In this document: piece after piece, positions 24,651 through 35,087 of the stretch | Layout: each line of letters begins with the position of its first letter | How positions within the stretch are numbered: the first letter of the stretch is position 1 | Assembly (NCBI GenBank): GCA_029204225.1 | Contig: CM055102.1 | Coordinates: 33,642,585 to 33,706,584, forward strand | Direction: 5' to 3' | DNA: 64,000 nt | Source: Diphasiastrum complanatum | Taxonomy: Eukaryota; Streptophyta; Lycopodiopsida; Lycopodiales; Lycopodiaceae | Translations under genes and position numbers: made by a program | Notes under the pieces: generated by a model | Seen by the model: only the letters and a program-made list of their open reading frames with translations | The model's database searches: none | Told to the model about the DNA's origin: nothing

Positions 24651-26522
24651 CTATTTAGCACATTCACATAAAGATCTATTTTTCCTCTCAGCTACTCCAT
24701 TTTGAGATGGAGAATAAGCACAAGAAAACTCTCTCTTCATTTCTTCAACTTCACAGTATTCATGAAACTTGTTGGAGATGTATTCACCTCCTCCATCATA
24801 TCTTAAAGCTTTAACTTTAAAAGAAAATTATTTCTCAACATAAGCTTTGAAGATTAGGAAGTGATAAAAAACCATACCCTTTGAAGAAAGTAGATACAAC
24901 CAAGTATATCTAGTAAATTCATCAATAAAGGTGACAAAACATATTGCACCACCAATACTTTTAGAAGAGGAAAAATGTACATCTGAGTGTATAGGCTCCA
25001 AAGGATGAGTAGTCTTTATAAAAGACTTTTGATATGGCTTTCTATGTGACTTTGCAATGGCACAAGCCTCACAAGGCTTGAAATCTTTAGAAAGAGATTT
25101 TGGAAGACCAATAGCCTTTACTTTCTTAACCATAGAAGACATAGATTTAAAGTTAGGATGACCCAACCTTCTATGCCATAGCTCCTCCTTAGATAATAGA
25201 GCAACTTCACAAAGATTTTCATTCTCATAAGAATTCAACTTAAAAATTCCACCACATCTAGATCCATCAGCAAGGATCTCATCTTTTCTCTTGATAAAAC
25301 AAGTATTGGAGTTGAACTTTACATCACAACCATTATCAAGCAACTTTCCCACACTAATTAAGTTCTTTGTAAGCTTTGGAATGGAAAGAACATTATAAAG
25401 TGCAAGAACTTTTGAAGAAGCAAGTTTCAATGGAATGTTGCCAATTCCTTCTATTGGGCACTCATGATCATTAGCTGTGTAAATAGATCTCTTGAGTCCT
25501 TTGTAAGGTAAGATTGAGTCAAATGACTCTTTTGAACAGCACATATGTGAAGAAGCTCCACTGTCTATGTACCAAGCTCCATCTTTCTTGAAAGGTGATG
25601 AAGAAAAACTGGACACCATAAGTGATCCTTCTCCATCACTTGCAAAAAAATCTTCTTCAATCTCTTTAGAGAGATTAGCTTGCTTGAGTTGGTTTTTCTT
25701 CTTAAAAAAATTAGAGGCATAGTGCCCCTTCTTGCCACAGAAGAAACACCTCACTTTCTTCTTCTTGGTCTTTGAGTTAGAAGGATGAGATGTATCATCC
25801 TCTTCACCATCTTTGTCTCGATTTTTGGCTTTGTATTTGTTGGATGCTTGAAAGAACTGGTTCTTACTCCTTCCTTTCTGCTTGACTTTGGCAAAGATTG
25901 CTTTGTCACTTCCACCATGCTCGAGTTTGTTCATCCTGGAGAGTTTATAGCTTTGTCTAGATTCTTCAGAAATAAGGATTCCTTGGAGAGTTTCTAGATT
26001 AGGCAACTCCTCTTTAATAGCCAAAGACTGAACAAGATTATCATAGTAATCTCTCAAGCCATTCAGTATGACTTGAACTAGCTCATCTTTTTTAATAGTA
26101 ACACCAACACATGAAAGCTCTCTATGTAAATCTTTAACTCTCAGAACATAGTTAGATGCACTCTCTTCACTTCTTTGGAAACTTTGGAAAATCTGATTCC
26201 TAAGAGTGAGTATTCTAGAAGTATTCTTTGCTTCATAGATGGTCTTTAGTGCATCCCAAGCTTCTTTGGCTGTAGTGCAAGATCCTATCTCTCTAAAAAT
26301 TTCATCAGATACATTCATCTTAATGAAATGTAGAGCCATTCTAGCTCTTTTCTTGTACTTAAGAGTTTCAACCTGTGCTTGAGGCTCCTCCTCTACACCA
26401 AGCACAATATCCATAACATCCTAGAGTATCAAAATAGACTCCAATCTGAACTTACAAATTGAGTAATTAGAAGTGTTTAGTCTTTCACTGGCTTCTAGAA
26501 GATATCCTCCCTGAGATGCCAT
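24651..26522 (-). pseudogene. Copia G gag, protease and integrase N-terminal part
   Basis: The natural start is the ATG at 26522 (MASQGGYLLEASERLN); a stop at 26423 breaks the frame, after which 528 codons are open to 24828. Gag shows FIKMNVSDEIFREI and the UBN2 region; the zinc knuckle CFFCGKKGHYASNF has lost its last cysteine. Protease carries WYIDSGASSHMC, pre-integrase LWHRRLGHPNFKSM and CEACAIAKSHRK, and the integrase core HSDV, FVTFIDEFTRYTW. After the stop at 24826, DGGGEYISNKFHEY and PSQNGVAERKNRS complete the catalytic triad region. A frameshift near 24650 links to the next segment. Confidence 0.92.
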
Positions 26523-27269
26523 TTTAATGAAGACTTCTTAGTTATTGGACTGAGAATTGTTTGAGCTTGTTCCAATTAGACTTAAAGTTGCTGATCTCTT
26601 TCACCATAGGTATTTTAAAGGATGTACTACCTTCCTATGTGAAACACTTGCAACTGTATTTGAGATGACTCTCAAATATTCCACAAAACAAGTTATCTAG
26701 ATCAGACACACAAAGTGGATTGAGACACTTTGGCTAGTTTGAATACTACTTTTGGCACATGTGAAATGCTTCAAAAGAAACACAATTGACTCTAAAAAGG
26801 CTCAAAAGGTGTTCATTACTTCAAAATCAGTCTTGATCTTCAGTTTCTTGTGTAGGATGCTCAAAACAATGGATTCAGACAAAGCAAGATTGAATCAAAT
26901 CAAAATGCTGTCACTCAGATTTTGGACCTATCCATATCCTCTTTAAGAGCTTATAACTCTTGCTAGACACATCAGATTGATTTGGTTTCAATTTTTATGG
27001 AAAGTATAAGCTTTCCATTAAGCTCTAATGCTACTATCTTTGGATCTATAAGCAAGGAGAACAAAGGAACTGAAAATCTCTGATTTTCACACATACGAAA
27101 TTCCAGAATTCCGTACTACCACATTTCAGGTCTGAAAATTCAGTTCCAATCCGATTTGATCCAAATGCACTTCAGAGAAAGGTGACAAAAAGTGCAGAAC
27201 TACTTTTTTGCTTGATTTAGCTCTCAGTTTCTTGTACAATCAGAGCTGTTAGCATGCAAAACTTAATTT

Positions 27270-27282
27270 GGCTCTGATACCA
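27270..27282 (-). promoter_or_regulatory. Primer-binding site of copia G
   Basis: The minus strand reads TGGTATCAGAGCC directly after the 5' LTR end TTTTGTCA. It is complementary to the 3' end of initiator-Met tRNA. The untranslated leader to the Gag ATG (27269-26523) is about 750 bp. Confidence 0.92.
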
Positions 27283-28050
27283 TGACAAAAGTTCCAAAAT
27301 TCACACGTGTGGGGAATGTCCACAAGTATGATTGATCTTGATTAAGCTTTGTGATTAGCACAGTAACCTGATTCTAGATTGTTTAGAAAGATCTAGTTAA
27401 GAAGAAATGGCTTAAGAATATGATAGCAATGAATCAAAGAATGAACAAAAGTACAAGATTTCAGTGTATTAGCATTAGCTTCAACACGAGTTAAAAAGAG
27501 AAAGCTAGAGAGATAACAAGCAAAATAGTTTAGATCCAAAATGGCATGAGGTAGTTACAAAACTTTGGGTCTTCATCATTGATTGTGAGGAGAGCTACAC
27601 ATATTTATGGAGTTTGAGGTAGCTCGAGATAGAACCACATCTATCCATTCCAAAATGACAACTAAAGTGACATCTAGAGTCTATGTGACATTTGTCACTT
27701 GCCATGCATGAAATTCTACCAACTTTTTACAAGCATACTAGTTCTAACTAACAAAGTACAAATCATCATGCATGTGTCCATTACACTTTGTGCATGCCTT
27801 GCATGTCACTATGGACCACTTACAATAATGCATGTGAATTGACACGAGTTTCTACAAGCATGACTTTGCCAATTCTATGTCTACAAACTATATGCGAGTT
27901 GTATTCTTCAATCTAGACATACATAACCATGTAGCTCAAGTTCTATGTAGGCCAAGCTTGGCATTTTGCATTTATGAGCTACATACTTGCATGGTACAAC
28001 ATTTGTAGCAAGCCAAGAAATCAATATGATTTGTTTTTCCAATTTTAACA
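27283..28050 (-). repeat. 5' LTR of copia G
   Basis: Copy of 21782-22577 in the same orientation, 768 bp, bounded by the PBS on the left and the target duplication on the right. Confidence 0.95.
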
Positions 28051-28484
28051 AAGAGGCGGTAATGCTTGTAGAATTCTTAGTACCTTTGCTAAGAGTCATG
28101 GAAGCTTTTTCGACAGACCTCCGTGAAAAAGCTACAATCAAACAACAGGTAAAGACCAGGCTATTTACGTTAGCCCAGTTATGTGAGATACGACTCATAT
28201 CTTATCACGCACAACTGGTTAATAAACAATGCCAAAAGGCCTGGCATGACCGTCCCTTATGTAATAAAGATCTACACTTAGGTGACCAGGTGCTTCTTTA
28301 TACATCAAAGAAACACCTAGGAAAATTGAAATTCCAAAGTGAGGGATCGTATGTTATTAATAAAATCTTTCCTAATGGTGCAGTCCAGCTGCAAACACTT
28401 GATGGAATACTCCTAGACACTGTCGTCAACGGTGGTCATCTACGATGGTATTACGAAGAGTTGTTTTTTGTTGACCCAATTTAA
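28051..28484 (+). pseudogene. Gypsy F integrase C-terminus
   Basis: Directly after copia G the plus strand reads EAVMLVEFLVP, continuing the VYGQE interrupted at 21781, and is open to a stop at 28482. LVNKQCQKAWHDRPL, FQSEGSYVINKIFPNGAVQL and GHLRWYY are typical of the C-terminal domain that follows the core in plant gypsy integrases. No chromodomain follows the stop. Confidence 0.85.
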
Positions 28485-28876
28485 CACTTTTTTCCTAGTA
28501 TATATTTTATATTTTATATTTTTTACTTTTTTTTTGTCCTTGTATTCTCTTTTTGCATGCCTATTTTTGTAATCTTTTCTTGTTTATAATTCATACCTGT
28601 ACTTCTTTACTTTGTATGCATTTTCTTTTTTCTATAGATACCCATTGGTCATGAATGTTCTAGGTCAACAAATGATTGACTATACCATATGAAAAAGATT
28701 CTGACACTTTTGGACCATCTCATTTTTGTCTTTCTGACATCTCAATATTCCCAGCTAAGCATACAGTCATTCATTGAGATACACCTTTTCCATAAGAATT
28801 TCTACTCTGAGCCACTGTCATATTTCCCCCCCTGAAGTTCTTCACTTGCATCACACAGCTCCATTCCTCCATACTA

Positions 28877-29220
28877 GGTTTCTGTCAGATCTCAACCGAC
28901 GAGTTTCTGTCAGATCTCAACTGACAGGTTTCTGTCAGATCTCAACCAATGGATCTTTGTTAGATCTCAACTGACGGGTTTCAGTCAGATCTCAACCGAC
29001 AAGTTTCTATCAAATCTCAACCCTCTATCAAATCTCAACCAACGGGTCTTTGTCAGATCTCAACCGACGAGTTTTTGTCAAATCTCGACCGGAGCATTTA
29101 TGTTAAATCTCAACCGGCATGTTCACTTGGATCTCGATCGAAGCATCCTATTGAATCTCGACCAACACGTTCTGTTGGATCTCAACCGTAGCACCCACCC
29201 CAATCTCGACCGGCGGTTCC
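28877..29220. repeat. Decaying 25-bp minisatellite, about 14 units
   Basis: The unit is close to YGACGGGTTTCTGTCAGATC followed by TCAAC. GATCTCAAC or AATCTCGAC recurs every 24-26 bp, with one unit shortened. Units near the left end are the most alike and degrade to the right. It lies in the non-coding 3' part of gypsy F between pol and the polypurine tract. Open frames 28774-28974 and 29100-29345 are products of the repeat. Confidence 0.9.
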
Positions 29221-29554
29221 AAATTCAAAACTCAACGAACCAGCACATCACATCTAGCCCGAAACCAGATGACAGCATCCATAAATGCCATCACCACGAT
29301 GCCATTTGCACCTCAGCGAAGTGCCAATCCTGGCATTTCTTGTGACTATCTATTACTAATTTTCCTGTTGGCGATCTCCCTGTTCCTGTGCATGATCCTC
29401 GCACTCTTTTGCTTGATGCTTTTGTTACTGTTTCCACTCCACATCCACTACATATCCACCATCCTTGTTTGATTACCATTCCGAGCAACACCATCAAACA
29501 TTTCCAAGCCTAACATCGTTGGCTCAAGACACAACATTTGAAACTTTTTTGCAT

Positions 29555-29566
29555 GCTGAGGGGTAG
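29555..29566 (+). promoter_or_regulatory. Polypurine tract of gypsy F and start of its 3' LTR
   Basis: GCTGAGGGGTAG is followed at once by TGTCACATGAGC, the form expected of a gypsy polypurine tract and LTR start. No second LTR copy is in the window, so the extent of the LTR to the right is unknown. Confidence 0.65.
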
Positions 29567-29883
29567 TGTCACATGAGCATTCGTCATGCTTCCATTACAA
29601 TATTGCAAATAACATCATCACCATAAACACTTGTTTTTTCATTCCAGTTCCTTCACCACCTCCATACATCCATTTCCACAGATATCTACATTCCCCGCAT
29701 TTTCGTCCTTGCAAAAAAACACCTCCATATTTTCTGTTTTCACAAACTCTCCGCTTTCACAACCTTTTCGCTTTCACAAACTTTACCTTCCATTTTACCC
29801 AACCTCATTCCTTCACAATCCTTTCCTTCCGCGACATACATCGCTCCACACATATTTCAAATGACAGTCCAGAGAAATTTTTA

Positions 29884-30576
29884 AAGATGTACCATGAATT
29901 CCAATGGGTGGATATGGTGAAAGCAGCACAATTGTATTTAGAGCTATATCCAAAAGAGAAGGACACCCATGAAGGTTCCAGATTGTGTGAGAAATTGGCA
30001 AAAATCTAGCTTGGTATTTTTTATGATAGAAGTTTGTAAGTGAATCTCACATGTGTGGAGGATGTTCCCACGTGTGGAGAATTGTAAAGTAAATCAAAAT
30101 GTTTGATATAGGGGTCTCATAGAATTTCATAGCCAAGCATTTAGGTGTAGGATGGTATCTTCAATGTTGATACTTGCACTATCAAGAAGAATCCTACACC
30201 TAAATGCTTGACTATGAAATTCTATGAGACCCCTATATCAAACATTTTGATTTACTTTACAATTCTCCACACGTGGGAACATCCTCCACACATGTGAGAT
30301 TCACTTACAAACTTCTATCATAAAAAATACCAAGCTAGATTTTTGCCAATTTCTCACAGATTGGATGGGCTATGCAAAAATAGGTTCTTATCTCATTGTT
30401 CTTTTGAACCTATTGATGGTCAGCATTTTTGTTGTGCATGTAACGAAATAGCATTAACTGCAATGAGAACCGGTAAACTACATAGCCAAACATACGATAG
30501 CTATTTCCATATGTGCACGTGTATATTTGTATATATAAAAGCATGCCCTGCTACATATTGGAGTCCAATAGATTGA
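29884..30576 (+). pseudogene. Unrecognised ORF split by a foldback element
   Basis: Plus-strand coding-like sequence runs from about 29884 (MYHEFQWVDMVKAAQLYLEL) to the codons for Arg-Leu at 29980-29985, and resumes in the same frame at 30364 (DGLCKNRFLSHCSFEPIDG) to a stop at 30574. The foldback insertion and its duplicated AGATTG account exactly for the gap, so the frame existed before insertion. A C-C-A-C motif follows at about 30430. I recognise no family. It may belong to the long LTR of gypsy F or be a host gene fragment; a start upstream at 29566 would lie in LTR sequence. Confidence 0.4.
29987..30357. mobile_element. Foldback element with nearly perfect 167-bp arms
   Basis: The left arm 29987-30153 and right arm 30191-30357 are reverse complements of equal length, 167 bp. 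I find a single mismatch (AGCCAAGC against AGTCAAGC). The spacer is 37 nt and contains GTATC...GATAC. Flanking AGATTG occurs at 29980-29985 and 30358-30363 as a probable target duplication. The ends read GTGAGAAATTGGC. It has no coding capacity. The long terminal repeats suggest a Mutator-like or foldback MITE, but the 6-7 bp duplication is shorter than the usual 9 bp of Mutator. Confidence 0.92.
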
Positions 30577-30652
30577 ATTATGAACCTGAGAGCAAACGCA
30601 AGAGGAGCAATCTTGCAGAAATAAAAAAAAAAAGCGAGAGCCCTGGATCTCA

Positions 30653-31321
30653 TTGGACAGGCCACGGTACATCAAAGAGGTGAAGCTGGATCAAGAGACG
30701 AGTAAAAGAATGGTCCAATTTTATCAGGGATTGTCAGGCATTTTCAGCAGTCAACTCGTCGGAACGTTGAAAGGAAGGTTGCCCTTGAAGACTTTGTATC
30801 AAACATTTGAGGAGTATACCATAATCTTGTTGTGTTCCGATGACGCGTTTAATAACTACTTGGAAGTTATGAAGCGTTATGTGGCCGGATCTCTTCCATA
30901 TGATGAGCCAGAGTTTGCACCTCAACGTCAAAAGACCATTTCACTCACTGTCAGGTTTTTCAGATCGCTGCGGTACTTGCCGCGCCCAATTTGTAACAAG
31001 GTATGCAAAAAACTCTTGGAGGGCCAGTTATATTTTGGCAAAAAAAATAGAGAAAAATACATTGAAGATGGTGTGGTGACAATCGTCAAGGTAATGACAG
31101 CTTTCCACATTGTAAAGTTTTTTATTTCTTTGGACAGTGATCTGCCAATGGAGGTGCAGTATGACAAAGAGGCAATAAAGTGCCTATCCCAATCTAACAA
31201 CAAGAAATTTGCTTATGATTGGATTAGAGTGGCTACAAGCAGCAACATAAGCATATCATTGAAGATGCAGACTAATATACCACCTTGTTTGACGCAATTT
31301 GTTGAAAAAAAAAAAAAGTAA
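30653..31321 (+). CDS. Hypothetical protein fragment, 222 codons
   Basis: An uninterrupted plus-strand frame of 222 codons without an ATG at its left edge (the first in-frame ATG gives MVQFYQGLSG, about 30711). The composition is protein-like and mixed, for example YIKEVKLDQETSKRM, LYQTFEEYTIILLCSDD and YGKKN-like segments, ending in a lysine run encoded by a 13-base A tract. I recognise no domain and see no membrane span or signal peptide. It follows the unrecognised ORF at 29884-30576 and precedes another coding-like segment in other frames, so it may be one exon of a broken gene or element protein. Confidence 0.4.
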   Translation: MDRPRYIKEVKLDQETSKRMVQFYQGLSGIFSSQLVGTLKGRLPLKTLYQTFEEYTIILLCSDDAFNNYLEVMKRYVAGSLPYDEPEFAPQRQKTISLTVRFFRSLRYLPRPICNKVCKKLLEGQLYFGKKNREKYIEDGVVTIVKVMTAFHIVKFFISLDSDLPMEVQYDKEAIKCLSQSNNKKFAYDWIRVATSSNISISLKMQTNIPPCLTQFVEKKKK

Positions 31322-31387
31322 ATCAGAAACAAGGTCATGCGGGGAGCAGCGCCGACACTTCTTGGAGATTTTTTTGCGAAGTGAAGA

Positions 31388-31908
31388 CCTCGAAAGGAAA
31401 TGAAACGATTTGTTGTGGAGTTGATGAATCAAACTTCATGGCCATTCTTTCAAATGCTTGGGAGAGTCCGACATTGTACATTTTTGATAATATTGAGCCG
31501 ATCAGCTCAAGTTACATCACTACACGCGGCACTACCTGGCCACCCTCATGGCAGAATACAAATTGTGCTATTTTTGGAACAAAGTATTAAAGAAGGAGCC
31601 AAGGGAAATTTAAAATCAATGCATGACATAAAACTCTCAATATTCGATTGTTATTACGAGCTTGCTACCCCTTTAAAACAAGGTGGAGTGCAAATGCAAA
31701 CTTTGCAACCTGTTCTATATGTCCTAAGCAATCAAGTGATCTGAATGCCTGTGTGCATAGTAAACTCAAATTTTTGAGTCTGTGTTTTGATGACCATGGG
31801 AAGGTGCCTAAAATATTTGTGACCTGTAGTCCAACTACTAGAAATAGAGCAAAACATTGGGAAGACATCAACTCCATTGTTGAGTCTTTATCTGCTTCTC
31901 AATGGTAG
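31388..31908 (+). pseudogene. Coding-like region in shifting frames, unknown family
   Basis: Three overlapping plus-strand frames (31381-31590, 31400-31744, 31648-31908) each look protein-like over part of their length, suggesting one ancestral frame with shifts. The last part has CSICPKQSSDL and VTCSPTTRNRAKHW and ends before GTAGGT at 31909, a possible splice donor. It is probably the continuation of 30653-31321. No function can be proposed. Confidence 0.3.
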
Positions 31909-32694
31909 GTCTGCTTGTTCAAGTTATATTATTGTGTGACGCCATTATTAAATGTCATGGGTTATAAAGTTATATACGTTGACACTCCGAAAAACATCGG
32001 ACGAACTAAGTCTTATCTCGATGTTGTAAGATCCTTGCAGGGGGTTCTGAAAGACAGTCTTCCGGAGACCACAGTTGAGGGATGTGGGTTTTGATGATGT
32101 GGAATTAAATTCAGGTTCAGATTATACTTAGGGCAATGCATAGATGCATATATTTTGTAATAGATTGTAAATACCCCAGGGGGTAGGGGTTGTTATTGTC
32201 ATTTTTCACAATATAAAAAGCAAACTCATTTTCAAAACCAGCTGTTATGGATGTTTGTTGAATGTCTTATAAGATGTTTGAATATTTTCACTTGAATGTG
32301 AGATTTAAAATTAGTTGTGAGAATGTTTGTTGAATATCTCATAAGATGTTTGAATATATTTAGATGCTAGTCATCATGTTGTTGCAGTTATACTGAAAGT
32401 ATTGTCAATTTAAATGATGTTTTTATTGTTAGATGATACCAATATAAATGAATGAATCAAAGTATTAATTATATCAAAAATATGTTTAATTTGGTGTGTT
32501 TTAAATTCTCGAGTCCATTTCTTAAAATGGAGCTTGGGAAAGTCCAAAATTAATTGAGACAATGTTCAAAAGATTCTAAATGTTGTGATTGAGAAATCAT
32601 AAATGGATACTTAGTGAACATTAGAAGACTATATGGGAATATGATGATTCTTAAGATAGTGAGTAGTTCTTGATCAATTGAAAAAGTTAAGTAT
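31909..32694. repeat. Non-coding, with a 72-bp tandem duplication
   Basis: ATGTTTGTTGAAT..CT.ATAAGATGTTTGAATAT occurs at 32251 and again at 32323. The rest is AT-rich with nothing recognisable. Confidence 0.6.
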
Positions 32695-33497
32695 TGTTGC
32701 AGAATTCTTCCCAGTCTAAGATGCTCTGCCAAGCAGCCTAACCTTTGAGCCTGAGAAGAATTTAAATTCGTCTTTCCTACATTTTTGTTCTGCACATAGG
32801 ATCACGATGGCCAATTTTGCAGGTATTCATTGTAATGTATTCACCCTGCTTGTCAGAGAATGACTTCAAGGCTCCGAACACTTTGTTGTTTATGAATGAG
32901 CACTTGCCAATGGAACAATTACTCAGTTACAAGGCAAGCCATGGTGAACAAATTCAGATTTGGAATGCATCACAGTTGCTCGATTTTCAAGATCCTAAGG
33001 GCTATAACCAAATTTAAGGAAGCTAATCTACTTGCAAAATATGATTGAAAAAACATAGTCAAAAAACAAGAAACCAAACTAAATAGTACTTTAGAAGTCC
33101 AAAAATCAGAGGGAGTCTCTTAAATAAGCAAGAGAGCTCCTTAGGTGGCATCCTAGTGGAATTTCCACATTTCACAAATTACAAGTGGAATAATGCTCTC
33201 CACTAGAGGTCACCATCAAAAGGTGGCCCACTCTACTTTCTTTATGAGAGGTCTACCTGCATTTATTACATTTGCCTAGAAATACTAGTTCCTACATGGT
33301 CATTCCATCTTCCGGGACTCACCATGAGACTTACATAGTTCTTGCTTGTCATTACTAACTAGTATTCCTCGACTCTCATACTCGGCTCTTAGTCCTCGTT
33401 AGACTCATCTTTTCAGAGACCTCCTCAATCTAAGGTGAGAGGTGCTCTTGAGTTGCTCTGGTCGAGTATCTTGGGGATTCGTCAGAATTAGCCAACA
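32695..33497 (-). repeat. 3' LTR of the non-autonomous element
   Basis: 803 bp, with an internal deletion near 33107 relative to the partner LTR. It is bounded by TG and CA and by the target duplication on the left. Confidence 0.9.
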
Positions 33498-33623
33498 TCA
33501 TCCCACTCCTAATGTGTTGCAGGACCCACTGCAACCTTTATTGGACGATATTGCTCCTGTTGGAATCTTTGATCATCACTTGAAAAAGCGTAGATCCTCG
33601 TTCGCTTGCATAAAATCAAGTGC

Positions 33624-34097
33624 TTATTGTTGCCAATCTTTGTCAAAAAACTGCTTTCCGCAATTTAACCAGAATGTCTTATTGCCGCAAATAGTTGGCA
33701 TCTTCAAAATTGGAGAGCTCCTAGCAGCTTGACAACTCTGCATGCCTGAGTGCTTCTCTCGTGTCTTTGTTTTATTTCTTTCATTGCATCTACCATGGAT
33801 GATTTCACTTATAGTTTCTGGACAGAATCTAACTTCTGGGAGGTCTGTGTCCTCCATATTGCTTCTGGGCATTTCCACAATTTTTTTCTCAGTTGAAGTT
33901 CTAGTCTTGTTGAGGCTCTTTCCTGATAGGTAGCACAAATCTTGGTTATCACTCTTCAAGGGAATGGACTCATCCACATATTGGTGGTATAAATAGATTG
34001 GACAAATGGTTTGGTAATGACAAGGAAACATGATGAAGGCTTGGTGGAATGGTGAAGGGACTGATAGTTCTATAGTTGCATCCTTGGACCCTTGCAA
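33624..34097 (-). CDS. Interior ORF of the non-autonomous element, 157 codons
   Basis: The minus strand is open for 157 codons with a mixed, charged composition (TRTSTEKKIVEMPRSNMEDT, ERNKTKTREKHSG) and a further coding-like stretch upstream at 34486-34139 in another frame (KVTDKKKELQKKKDEDNREL). This could be a decayed gag-like ORF, but I see no zinc knuckle or other Gag motif. The position between PBS and polypurine tract and the strand agree with an element-encoded product. Confidence 0.3.
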   Translation of the reverse strand: MQGSKDATIELSVPSPFHQAFIMFPCHYQTICPIYLYHQYVDESIPLKSDNQDLCYLSGKSLNKTRTSTEKKIVEMPRSNMEDTDLPEVRFCPETISEIIHGRCNERNKTKTREKHSGMQSCQAARSSPILKMPTICGNKTFWLNCGKQFFDKDWQQ

Positions 34098-35071
34098 TGT
34101 CGAGCTTTGATCATCACTTGCTGGGTGAGGAGCTCACTTTATTTTGCAAGTTCACGGTTATCTTCATCTTTCTTTTTCTGCAGCTCTTTTTTTTTATCAG
34201 TTACTTTTGGGTCTCTTTGGGCTTCATAGGAGGGGATCCAAGCGTTCAAACATCCAATACTGATGCGATTATTAAAATTCCTGCTCATTTTTCTGCTTGG
34301 TAGGACGTGGGTGCATGGAGGTCGTTGTGTAGATGGGGTGTGCAAGTTTAGTACAGGTGTGTGCATGCAGGTGGTTAATGTCGATTGTAGATGTTGTGTG
34401 TGTAAGTCAGACTGATTGTTCGTGAGCAGAGTTGTTACTATAGAGTTGGATCCATAGCTGTCTGGGAAAAGAAACGGAGGCTGCAAACATTGGCAGGATT
34501 AGTTCTGTGCTGGAACAACTTCAAAGTAAGCAAAGTGCAGAGCATTGTTCCATTTAGTTGAAGAACATGTCCGAGGCAGATGTGTCAACCAAAATGGTGG
34601 ACTGTTCTTGAAGAATGGTGATCAATTGTGGTCCCAATGTAAATGACCAACAATTCATTATCCCAGTGTTGAAGCAGTTGCTGAAAATGTTGATCTGTAA
34701 CAACATGAATTACAATGACTGACTGGTTGCAATGAATAATCATGTGCATGGAACACATTGGGCTTCAGGTTGCAAGCATCGCTGGTTTAGATTTTCTCCG
34801 TTTGTCTTGTTTATGCTTGTTTATAGTTTTGGAATGTGGAACTTGAGATTCAGTGCTCTTGGAGTTTGGTGAGTTTCGTGGTGTGCTGAATGTTTGAAGA
34901 AAATGTGATAATCTGATTTTTGGATGAGTTTCATTGGAAAACATTTCATATCATAGCAGACTAGGCATTGAAAGAATGCTCAGGTCAAATAGGACACTGG
35001 TTTGAAAAGGTGTTGCAAGAAGAGCAAGCAAATATAAAAAATAGAACAGTGCCTATTGGTAAAACAACAAT

Positions 35072-35087
35072 GGCAACGGGCGCCAAA
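35072..35087 (-). promoter_or_regulatory. Primer-binding site of the non-autonomous element
   Basis: The minus strand reads TTTGGCGCCCGTTGCC next to the LTR end GCAACA. It resembles the TGGCGCCGTTGCC type used by many plant gypsy elements, with one extra C, and differs clearly from the iMet type used by the copia elements here. Confidence 0.7.

Larger units (their letters stand above)
21782..28050 (-). mobile_element. Copia G: complete Ty1/copia element nested in gypsy F
   Basis: Both LTRs (21782-22577 and 27283-28050), a tRNA-iMet PBS (27270-27282), a polypurine tract (about 22578-22586) and all coding domains are present in minus-strand order. The target duplication is AAGAA (21777-21781) against AAGAG (28051-28055), one mismatch. 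Total length is 6269 bp. The LTRs are visibly very similar apart from an indel of about 30 bp, so this is one of the younger elements, though coding lesions make it non-autonomous now. It is the same family as copia D. Confidence 0.95.
18006..29566 (+). mobile_element. Gypsy F: Ty3/gypsy element interrupted by copia G and a MITE
   Basis: Protease, reverse transcriptase, RNase H and integrase follow in the Ty3/gypsy order on the plus strand, split by a 367-bp MITE at 19399-19765 and by the complete copia G at 21782-28050. The integrase C terminus resumes at 28051 in the same sense. A non-coding 3' part with a 25-bp minisatellite leads to a polypurine tract at 29555-29566 and an LTR start. The 5' LTR and gag are not present. 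It is the oldest layer of this nest. Confidence 0.88.

Noticed and set aside
28877-29220. Regular direct repeats that might suggest a CRISPR-like array
   Set aside because: Repeats are contiguous at about 25 bp without unique spacers, decay progressively, and lie in a plant gypsy element.
29566-29883. N-terminal extension of the unrecognised ORF from 29566
   Set aside because: This part coincides with the start of the gypsy LTR and has the low-complexity composition of untranslated sequence.
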